From Devosiaceae bacterium (GTDB taxonomy: Bacteria > Pseudomonadota > Alphaproteobacteria > Rhizobiales > Devosiaceae): a DNA stretch of 15,555 nucleotides. The stretch covers positions 1-15,555 of the forward strand of contig JAKISM010000041.1 of assembly GCA_021648585.1 (NCBI GenBank), written 5' to 3'. Position numbers and translations under genes: made by a program. The notes beneath the pieces were generated by a model. The model saw nothing but the letters and a program-made list of their open reading frames with translations. It did no database searches and had not been told where the DNA came from. Positions 1 through 5,835 of this stretch are shown here, one piece after another; positions within the stretch are counted from its first letter, which is position 1, and each line of letters begins with the position of its first letter.

Positions 1-99
1 TGTTGGCAATAAATGTTCAGGCTCAACGCCAATTTGATTTAGCAAAGCTAGTCGGCGTGGTGATGCTGATGCCAGAATTAATTGCGGGCGAGTGGCCAT
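1..99 (-). CDS. maf: Maf family nucleoside triphosphate pyrophosphatase, N-terminal part (runs off the window)
   Basis: Only the first 33 codons are present; the gene continues beyond base 1. The translation contains LILASASPRR, the N-terminal signature of Maf/YhdE proteins, in which the SxSPRR segment belongs to the nucleotide-binding site. Family members hydrolyse non-canonical or ordinary nucleoside triphosphates to monophosphates (house-cleaning, cytoplasmic). The ATG at 97-99 has a Shine-Dalgarno-like AGGAG a few bases upstream and lies 19 bases after the infA stop, so the two are probably co-transcribed. The infA–maf order is common in Hyphomicrobiales. Which Maf subgroup it is cannot be told from this fragment. 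Confidence 0.9.
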   Translation of the reverse strand, partial: MATRPQLILASASPRRLALLNQIGVEPEHLLPT

Positions 100-118
100 C
101 AAGAGCTCCTAAAATCTA

Positions 119-337
119 TTACTTAAAGCGATAAGTAATGCGCCCCTTAGTGAGGTCATAAGGGGTCATTTCAACTAAAACCTTATCACCAGCTAACACA
201 CGTATGCGGTTTTTACGCATACGGCCAGCCGTATGGGCGATGATTTCATGATCATTTTCAAGTTTTACCCTAAAAGTAGCGTTAGGTAGTAGTTCCATTA
301 TTACGCCCGGAAATTCGAGCAGTTCTTCTTTAGCCAT
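119..337 (-). CDS. infA: Translation initiation factor IF-1
   Basis: 72 residues, the usual length for IF-1. It is a single S1/OB-fold domain carrying the family hallmark blocks FRVKLEN, AHTAGRMRKNRIRVLAGD and the C-terminal TKGRITYRFK. IF-1 binds the 30S A site with IF-2 and IF-3 during initiation. The start ATG (335-337) is preceded by GGAG with a 5-base gap in the context TTTGGAGAAATA, which recurs before two other genes of the window. The gene lies 82 bases after the UPF0262/phosphatase gene and 19 bases before maf. The sequence is close to what I recall of rhizobial IF-1, which supports the taxonomic placement. No oddities. Confidence 0.97.
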   Translation of the reverse strand: MAKEELLEFPGVIMELLPNATFRVKLENDHEIIAHTAGRMRKNRIRVLAGDKVLVEMTPYDLTKGRITYRFK

Positions 338-419
338 TATTTCTCCAAATTGCTATTTGTAATATGTCAGCTTAAATTTTTGCTGATAAATATCTATATA
401 GGTACTTCCCTAAAGTATT

Positions 420-1379
420 TCATATGATTTGTGAACCATTGTTAAGCAGACTTGGTAATTTTGTTTTTATTAATATATCTAAACTGTCTCTTAGCTCACG
501 ATAATTTGCTAATTTATTCTCCCTTGTCCCCTCATATAGGGTTGGATCTATTGTTGTCCAATGTTCAATTTTTTTAATTTCTAAATTACGCTTTGCAACG
601 GCTTCTTTTGCGCCTTTTGATAAGGTAATAACAATATCAAATTTGCTTGCCACAAGCTCGTCTAACCTATGGGGCGTATGAACCGACATATCCACCCCTA
701 TTTCTTGCATAATTTCATGCACAAAGCCATCTACTTTGCCTGAATGTGCGCCAGCTGAGCGAGCCCTTAGATGGTCTGAAAAATGCCGCCTAGCAAGAGC
801 TGCAGCGATTGGTGAGCGAACAGAATTCATTGAGCAAACAAATAGACAAGTTGGTAATTTATCTTCTTTTTCGCTTTTACGGGCGGCTAATGGTTGCACT
901 GCACAAATCAGCGTAAATAATCTACGTGCGGTTTGGTGATCTATTACTAACTTATTTTCTAATCTTGTTCTTAAAATTTCTGCTGCCTCATTATGCAATC
1001 CACGCCGCCCCATATCAACGGCTTCAATTTGATAGACTTTAGCGCTTTTAATCGCTTCAAAATAATGTTCACGAACACGAAAATAATCTCTAATTAAACC
1101 ACGAAACGGAGTTAGCGAAAGATAATGCGCTGAAATGGGTGAAAAATCTATTGGATTACGAACATCAAGCACTAAATAATTGCCAATGATTGAAAGATGA
1201 AGCGCATAAGGGCCTGTGGACTTTACTCGTGCAGGATAGAATTTATTTTCCTCAATGAGATCAAAAATAGCAATTTTTCTTTCATGAATCTCATCAGGAT
1301 TAATAGGTGTAATAGTTGAAGGGTCAAGCGTGATTGAAACCAAATGGTCTGTTTCATCGTCAAAATCCCTTTGTTTCAT
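420..1379 (-). CDS. Fusion of UPF0262 protein and low-molecular-weight protein tyrosine phosphatase-like domain
   Basis: 319 residues from the ATG at 1377-1379, chosen because it has an AGGA upstream and avoids overlap with hisD; the open frame extends 14 codons further up. Residues about 1-160 match the UPF0262 family (HERKIAIFDLIEEN, SLTPFRGLIRDYF, IEAVDMGRRGLHNE, ARRLFTLIC), whose function is unknown. After a charged linker of about 15 residues, residues about 176-305 form a low-molecular-weight phosphatase/arsenate-reductase-like domain with the CX5R P-loop CSMNSVR (Cys about 182) and a later DP motif (WTTIDP) matching the general-acid loop. In rhizobial genomes I recall these as two adjacent genes, so this looks like a gene fusion. 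The hisD stop is 7 bases upstream. The substrate is unknown; protein tyrosine phosphatase activity is inferred from the motif only. Confidence 0.88.
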   Translation of the reverse strand: MKQRDFDDETDHLVSITLDPSTITPINPDEIHERKIAIFDLIEENKFYPARVKSTGPYALHLSIIGNYLVLDVRNPIDFSPISAHYLSLTPFRGLIRDYFRVREHYFEAIKSAKVYQIEAVDMGRRGLHNEAAEILRTRLENKLVIDHQTARRLFTLICAVQPLAARKSEKEDKLPTCLFVCSMNSVRSPIAAALARRHFSDHLRARSAGAHSGKVDGFVHEIMQEIGVDMSVHTPHRLDELVASKFDIVITLSKGAKEAVAKRNLEIKKIEHWTTIDPTLYEGTRENKLANYRELRDSLDILIKTKLPSLLNNGSQII

Positions 1380-1386
1380 AATAATC

Positions 1387-2679
1387 CTATTGATTTGTGC
1401 GAATAGAAACCGAGCGGGCATGGGCGCTTAGCCCTTCGGTATTTGCTAGAATGATAGTTGGTTTAGCCAAAACATTAAGGGAGGAGCTATCACAACCCAA
1501 AATAGATGTGCGCTTCATAAAATCTATTACTCCTAAGCCAGAAGCAAAACGAGCAGAGCGAGCGGTTGGCAATACATGGTTTGATCCACCAACATAATCA
1601 CCAATGGCTTCAGGGGTATAATGGCCTAAAAATATCGCTCCAGCATTTGTTATTTTTGGTAAATATTTTTCAGGTTCCTCAAGCGCTAATTCAACATGTT
1701 CTGAGGCTAATTTATTTGCTAAATTAAATGCTTCATCAAGAACATTTACCTCTATAATTGCGCCATATTTTTCCCAAGCATCAAGAGTGATATCTTTACG
1801 AGATAGGGTTGATACTTGCTGGCTAACTTCCTCTAAGACCTTTTGCGCTAAGTCTTTTTCAGTAGTAATTAATATTGATCGTGCCCCTGCCCCATGTTCA
1901 GATTGAGCTAAAAGATCAGCGGCAACCCAAGCAGGATTAGCGCTTTTATCGGCAATGATAAGAACTTCAGAAGGGCCTGCAATCATATCAATACCAACCT
2001 GTCCAAAGACCTGTCGCTTTGCTTCTGCAACATAGGCATTACCGGGACCAACAATTTTATCAATCGGCTTAAATGTCTTTGTGCCATAGGCTAAAGCGGC
2101 TATTGCTTGCGCTCCGCCAAGACGATAGATCTCATCTATCCCACATATTGAAGCAGCGGCTAAAACAGCAGGATTTACCTCACCATTTGGAGTTGGCACA
2201 ACCATTACTAAGCGTTTTACCCCAGCAATTTTTGCAGGAATTGCGTTCATTAAAACTGAAGAGGGGTAAGATGCTAGCCCACCTGGCACATAAAGCCCAA
2301 CAGCTTCTATTGCGCTCCATTTTGTGCCAAGCGTTACGCCCAATTCATCTTGATAAATATCGCTTTTAGGAAGTTGTTTTTTATGATGGCTATAAATCCG
2401 TTCATAGGCGATTTTAAGAGCGTCTATTATGTCTTTTGGAACTTGCTTTAGAGCATTTTCTATTTCAGCTTTGCTAAAGCGTAAATTTTCAATATCCACA
2501 TCATAATTGTCAAATTTTTTATTGTATTTTAATAATGCCTCATCGCCATTTTTACGAACATCTATAATTATATCTGTAACTGTTTCTCTTACATCTTGTG
2601 AAATATCCATTCCAACTTCAAGCAGTGAGGAAAAGCCACCTTCAAAATCATTATCATTTATATTTAGGATTAAAGGCAT
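1387..2679 (-). CDS. hisD: Histidinol dehydrogenase
   Basis: 430 residues from the ATG at 2677-2679, the usual length. The frame opens 17 codons earlier, but that part overlaps the upstream gene and does not look like HisD. The enzyme oxidises L-histidinol to L-histidine in two NAD-dependent steps, the last reactions of histidine synthesis. All key residues are visible: zinc ligands Gln259 and His262 in LLAQSEHG, Asp361 in GDYVGGSNH and His420 in AHARSVS, plus the catalytic Glu327-His328 pair in ASEHVEL. The nucleotide-binding region is around residues 120-250. The upstream DUF2948 gene ends one base before the start (TAA-A-ATG), which suggests translational coupling. Confidence 0.96.
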   Translation of the reverse strand: MPLILNINDNDFEGGFSSLLEVGMDISQDVRETVTDIIIDVRKNGDEALLKYNKKFDNYDVDIENLRFSKAEIENALKQVPKDIIDALKIAYERIYSHHKKQLPKSDIYQDELGVTLGTKWSAIEAVGLYVPGGLASYPSSVLMNAIPAKIAGVKRLVMVVPTPNGEVNPAVLAAASICGIDEIYRLGGAQAIAALAYGTKTFKPIDKIVGPGNAYVAEAKRQVFGQVGIDMIAGPSEVLIIADKSANPAWVAADLLAQSEHGAGARSILITTEKDLAQKVLEEVSQQVSTLSRKDITLDAWEKYGAIIEVNVLDEAFNLANKLASEHVELALEEPEKYLPKITNAGAIFLGHYTPEAIGDYVGGSNHVLPTARSARFASGLGVIDFMKRTSILGCDSSSLNVLAKPTIILANTEGLSAHARSVSIRTNQ

Positions 2680-2680
2680 T

Positions 2681-3112
2681 TTATTCTTCTTTATGAGAGG
2701 GGGTGGTTTTTGTTGCCCATGCCGCCCCAAGATCGCTCAACCGAGCCTCTATAGTTTCAACCATTAGGCTTACAGTTCCACCACCCGCAAAAGTTAGTGT
2801 GATTTTACCCGAAGGCAAATCGCTAGCTTCAAAGGTTATAGCCAATAGATTTAACATGCCATCTTTTGCTAAACTATCAATTCCAGATATTTTAATTGAT
2901 TTAACATTATCAAAATGTAGTGCTGAGCGGCGGCGTTCATTGTTTTTATTTTTTGGGTTTTTATCCCACACATAGCGGTTTAATAAAAGCGCAAACCTAT
3001 TATCAGATTGTGCATATCCCATATCGCCAACACGCACTATTGCGTCTTGGACATGAGTTGAAATAACTTCTAAATCTTCACTATCAAGCGCCAATAATTT
3101 AAGATCGTTCAT
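2681..3112 (-). CDS. DUF2948 family protein
   Basis: 143 residues from the ATG at 3110-3112; an in-frame TTG four codons upstream (3122-3124) is an alternative. A GGA about nine bases before the ATG favours the ATG. The sequence begins MNDLKLLALDSEDLEVIS and contains MGYAQSDNRFALLLNRYVWD, GILxxLAI-like and FAGGGTVSLMVETIEARLSD segments, which I recognise as the alphaproteobacterial DUF2948 family. No function is known for this family. It lies between murA (20-base gap) and hisD (one-base gap), its usual position in Hyphomicrobiales, so it is expressed with them. It has no predicted signal peptide or membrane segment and is presumably cytoplasmic. Confidence 0.88.
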   Translation of the reverse strand: MNDLKLLALDSEDLEVISTHVQDAIVRVGDMGYAQSDNRFALLLNRYVWDKNPKNKNNERRRSALHFDNVKSIKISGIDSLAKDGMLNLLAITFEASDLPSGKITLTFAGGGTVSLMVETIEARLSDLGAAWATKTTPSHKEE

Positions 3113-3132
3113 ATCTAATTCCAATTTGTAAT

Positions 3133-4425
3133 TTAATCATTTATACGCTCAATTTGTGCGCCGCAACGCTTGAGCTTTTCTTCTAAATTCTCAAACCCAC
3201 GATCTAAATGATAAATTCTAGAAACAGTGGTTTCACCCTTTGCAACCAAGCCTGCAATTACCAAAGAAACAGAAGCACGTAAATCTGTTGCCATAACTTG
3301 CGCTCCTCTTAATTGTGGTACGCCAGAAACAGTGGCCACTTGCCCATCAACCTTTATATCAGCTCCAAAACGAGCAAGTTCTGCTACATGCATGAAGCGG
3401 TTTTCAAAAATTGTTTCTTTTATATTAGCAACGCCAGCAGAGCGTGTCATAAGCGCCATATATTGCGCTTGTAAATCTGTTGGAAAACCGGGGAATTCTT
3501 GTGTTTCAACATCTATTGGGCGCAAGCCTGCTCCATTAGCTTTTACCCTAATGCCATTTTTTTCTTCAGAGATTTCAACGCCAGCCTCTATCAAAATATC
3601 AAGGGCAGATTGCAACAATTTTGCATTGGTATTTTTAAGCAAAACTTCTCCCCCCGTCATAGCAACTGCCATTGCATAGGTGCCAGTTTCAATTCTATCT
3701 GGTAGGGTTCTATGCGTTGCGCCATGAAGTTTTTTTACGCCCTCAATGGTCAAAACATGAGTGCCTATTCCAGAAATTTTAGCCCCCATTTTAATAAGGC
3801 AATTTGCTAAATCGCCAACTTCTGGCTCTTTTGCAGCATTTTCAATTATCGTTGTACCATTGGCGAGAGTTGCCGCCATCATTATTGTGTGCGTTGCACC
3901 AACCGAAATTTTTGGAAAATGCACTCGATTGCCAACCAACCCGCCTTTTGGGGCTTTGGCAATAACGTAGCCATCTTTTATTTCAATTTTTGCGCCAAGT
4001 TGCTTTAGCCCATCAAGAAAAAAATCAACTGGCCTTGTGCCAATAGCGCAACCTCCCGGGAGCGAAACTCGTGCTTCTCCCATACGTGCCAATAAAGGCC
4101 CAATTACCCAAAAACTTGCTCGCATTTCTGAAACAAGCTCATAGGGGGCGCAAATATCGCTAATTATTTTTGCCTGAAAACTAACCGTTTTACCTATCGA
4201 GCCATCAGCTTTAGAGCTTTGCTCTTGCTCAGTAATTTGAGTGCCATGATTTTTCAAAATCGCTTTTAACTGCTTAACATCAGCAAGCGCTGGAAGATTT
4301 TCTAAAACTAGTTTCTCTTCGCTTAAAAGTGAAGCAATCATAAGTGGAAGAGCGGCGTTTTTTGCACCTGAAATATAAATCTCTCCATTTAGACGATTAC
4401 CGCCAATAATTTTTATCTTAGCCAT
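3133..4425 (-). CDS. murA: UDP-N-acetylglucosamine 1-carboxyvinyltransferase
   Basis: 430 residues, within the normal range. MurA transfers enolpyruvate from phosphoenolpyruvate to UDP-GlcNAc, the first committed step of peptidoglycan synthesis in the cytoplasm. The N-terminal AKNAALP block holds the PEP-binding Lys22-Asn23 pair. The active-site loop reads LPGGCAIGTRPVD with Cys126, the residue targeted by fosfomycin, so the native enzyme is expected to be sensitive. The segment EFPGFPTDLQAQ holds the conserved Asp of the second half. A stretch at about residues 65-85 is longer than in E. coli MurA, which is typical of alphaproteobacterial forms. The start ATG has GAAGAGAA just upstream. Transcription probably begins before or at the 40-residue gene 73 bases upstream. 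Confidence 0.97.
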   Translation of the reverse strand: MAKIKIIGGNRLNGEIYISGAKNAALPLMIASLLSEEKLVLENLPALADVKQLKAILKNHGTQITEQEQSSKADGSIGKTVSFQAKIISDICAPYELVSEMRASFWVIGPLLARMGEARVSLPGGCAIGTRPVDFFLDGLKQLGAKIEIKDGYVIAKAPKGGLVGNRVHFPKISVGATHTIMMAATLANGTTIIENAAKEPEVGDLANCLIKMGAKISGIGTHVLTIEGVKKLHGATHRTLPDRIETGTYAMAVAMTGGEVLLKNTNAKLLQSALDILIEAGVEISEEKNGIRVKANGAGLRPIDVETQEFPGFPTDLQAQYMALMTRSAGVANIKETIFENRFMHVAELARFGADIKVDGQVATVSGVPQLRGAQVMATDLRASVSLVIAGLVAKGETTVSRIYHLDRGFENLEEKLKRCGAQIERIND

Positions 4426-4498
4426 TATTCTCTTCTCATAGTGCTTTTTTGTTAGTTGGTTTTCTCAACCATTTGAACTGTTAAACATAAAACTCTCA

Positions 4499-4621
4499 TT
4501 ATTTGTTGCTAATGTCATTATTGAGGCGAGTTTTTGTCTGTTTTTTTCTTTTTTTCAGGTTTTCCTTTAGCTTTGCAGCCAATATTTTTTGTTTTTCAAT
4601 TTTAGATATTTTATTATTCAT
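4499..4621 (-). CDS. Small basic peptide (40 residues) upstream of murA
   Basis: Too short for most gene callers. An ATG at 4619-4621 opens 40 codons ending in TAA at 4499-4501. The peptide begins MNNKISKIEKQKILAAKLKE and continues with a KENLKKRKKQ basic helix. It is probably a single amphipathic helix without membrane segments. I recall short proteins with a similar KLxxxLRxNLxRRKxQxR pattern near murA in other alphaproteobacteria, which is the main reason for calling it. There is no clear Shine-Dalgarno sequence. A -10-like TATAAA sits so that transcription could begin on the A of the ATG, so leaderless translation is possible. Function is unknown; nucleic-acid or ribosome binding is only a guess from the charge. 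Confidence 0.6.
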   Translation of the reverse strand: MNNKISKIEKQKILAAKLKENLKKRKKQTKTRLNNDISNK

Positions 4622-4627
4622 GGCAAT

Positions 4628-4655
4628 TTTATAAAAGAATTAAGTTGATTGACTA
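4628..4655 (-). promoter_or_regulatory. Possible promoter of the murA operon
   Basis: Reading the minus strand, TAGTCA (weak -35, 4 of 6 matches) is followed after 16 bases by TATAAA (4628-4633). The -10 box ends six bases before the ATG at 4621, so the start point would fall on the start codon. The -35 is poor, so this is a tentative call. Confidence 0.3.
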
Positions 4656-4720
4656 TATGGCACGTTTTTTATCTTGCGTGAAGTCTTTTGCTATGGCACT
4701 AGAGCAAAGATTAAAAATTA

Positions 4721-4795
4721 GCTGCTGTAGCTCAGGGGTAGAGCACTCCATTGGTAATGGAGAGGCCGACAGTTCAAATCTGTCCAGCAGCACCA
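4721..4795 (+). tRNA. tRNA-Thr (anticodon GGT)
   Basis: The 75 bases fold into a full cloverleaf. The acceptor stem is GCTGCTG/CAGCAGC and the D arm carries TAGCTCAGGGGTAGAGCA. The anticodon stem CTCCA/TGGAG encloses the loop TTGGTAA with GGT at 4753-4755. The T stem GACAG/CTGTC encloses TTCAAAT. The discriminator A is followed by an encoded CCA. It stands alone on the plus strand, between the murA operon promoter region and the repeat block. Confidence 0.97.
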
Positions 4796-5182
4796 TGCTC
4801 TCTTTATCTTGTCGCCGTTGGTCGCTTTGCTTTTTTTACTTGCGCTCACGCCGCACAGGCTGGCGACCCCGCTTGTCCACCGAAGCCTTGGCGTAGGTGG
4901 AACACCCCCGCCAATATATATCTCACGGCTCGCACCACTTTTACCATGACGGCGCAAAATGCGCCTATGTTAAAAGTTGAGCCTCCGATGGGGCGACCAA
5001 GAAGTTGGTCGGCTCGCGTTGGAGCTCGCAAATGCGTTCAATTTGCTCCCAACCCCGCTTGTCCGCCAATATGTATCTCACGGTAGTTCGCTTTGCTCAC
5101 ACCTCCGATGGGGGGCGGCGCTAGCGCTGGCGAGCCCAAAGCTCGCTGTCCTGAGAGATAGAGTTAAATATCTCCACGGTAG
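4796..5182. repeat. G+C-rich intergenic mosaic of direct and inverted repeats
   Basis: This stretch of about 390 bases holds no convincing gene. Open frames on both strands are short, overlap each other in several frames and look like nothing known. Instead it is built from recurring pieces. CCCCGCTTGTCC occurs at 4867-4878 and 5053-5064. CGCCAATATRTATCTCACGG occurs at 4909-4928 and 5064-5083. TATCTC(C)ACGGTAG recurs at 5169-5182, next to the engB stop. CTCCGATGGGG occurs at 4983-4993 and 5103-5113. Inverted repeats include CGACCAA-gaag-TTGGTCG at 4993-5010 and GAGATA-N8-TATCTC at 5155-5174. Base composition is clearly richer in G+C than the flanking genes. It looks like degraded or rearranged intergenic repeat elements. 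Confidence 0.75.
4876..4901. repeat. Palindromic insert within repeat copy 1
   Basis: TCCACC (4876-4881) and GGTGGA (4896-4901) enclose a core of 14 bases containing GAAGCCTTGGC. Repeat copy 2 at 5053-5083 lacks the roughly 30 bases around this palindrome, so it behaves like a small insertion into the repeat. Motifs of the type CCGAAGCCTTGGCG are, from memory, common in bacterial intergenic repeats. Confidence 0.55.
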
Positions 5183-5827
5183 CTAACTCAGGAATTCGGC
5201 TATTTCAGCCCTTAAAAAATTTATTCCTTCACCGATATGGCTTGAGGTTATAATTATTTCTGGGTGAGCGGCGGCTCTTTTTGCTATGGCGCTTTTGGTG
5301 GTGCTAATTGCCTTGTTTAATTCTTTTTCTTTTGGCTTATCAGCTTTAGTTATCACAATTTGATAAGAAACTGCCGCTTTATCAAGCTCGTTCATTAGGC
5401 TTTTATCATTGGCCTTAATGCCATGTCGCCCATCAATAAGCACATATACACGCCTTAAATTTGGGCGGCCAATTAAATAAGAATGAATAAGCCTCGTCCA
5501 TGCCTCAACTTTTGGCTTTGGCGCTTGGGCATAACCATAACCGGGCATATCAACAATGCGTAATGGGCCAAATTCATTTTCAAAAATATTAAGCTCTTGC
5601 GTCCTACCCGGTGTATTTGATGTTCTCGCAAGTGCCTTCATGCCAACTAGTGCATTTATCAAAGAGGATTTTCCAACATTTGAGCGCCCTGCAAAGGCAA
5701 TTTCAAGCATATCAGAGGGCGGTAAATCTGCAATTTTTACACAGCCCTTAATAAACACAAAAGGACGGGCAAATAATAATCTGCCCGCCTCTAATTGCTC
5801 TACTGAATATTGTTTTTCTTGTGCCAC
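5183..5827 (-). CDS. engB: Ribosome biogenesis GTP-binding protein EngB (YihA/YsxC)
   Basis: 214 residues with a GTG start at 5825-5827, eight bases after the yidC stop. It is a small TRAFAC-class GTPase needed for assembly of the large ribosomal subunit. The motifs are in order: G1 GRSNVGKSS (about 47-55), switch region TSNTPGRTQ (69-77), G3 DMPGYGY (93-99), G4 TKAD (160-163) and G5 TSS (194-196). The N-terminal LLFARPFVFIKG matches the family. It closes the rpmH–rnpA–yidC–engB string. In many Hyphomicrobiales argB follows; here it is replaced by a repeat block. The stop codon lies inside a copy of the TATCTCCACGGTAGCTAAC repeat, so the last residues may have been shaped by the repeat. Confidence 0.94.
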   Translation of the reverse strand: MAQEKQYSVEQLEAGRLLFARPFVFIKGCVKIADLPPSDMLEIAFAGRSNVGKSSLINALVGMKALARTSNTPGRTQELNIFENEFGPLRIVDMPGYGYAQAPKPKVEAWTRLIHSYLIGRPNLRRVYVLIDGRHGIKANDKSLMNELDKAAVSYQIVITKADKPKEKELNKAISTTKSAIAKRAAAHPEIIITSSHIGEGINFLRAEIAEFLS

Positions 5828-5835
5828 TTTATTGC

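Noticed and set aside
736..939. Plus-strand open frame antisense to the phosphatase domain
   Set aside because: It lies wholly within a well-supported gene on the other strand and has no independent start signal.
1380..1421. Upstream 14-codon extension of the UPF0262/phosphatase gene
   Set aside because: It overlaps the end of hisD and matches nothing in the family; the ATG at 1377-1379 has a ribosome binding site.
2680..2730. Upstream 17-codon extension of hisD
   Set aside because: It overlaps the DUF2948 gene, and the shorter form matches the standard HisD length and start.
4649..4680. Plus-strand promoter for tRNA-Thr beginning at TTGACT (4649-4654)
   Set aside because: No -10 box of acceptable quality lies at 16-18 bases from it.
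4751..5086. Overlapping open frames of 60-110 codons on both strands across the repeat block
   Set aside because: They lie in different frames over the same G+C-rich repeats, one overlaps the tRNA, and the translations resemble no protein. They are repeat shadows.
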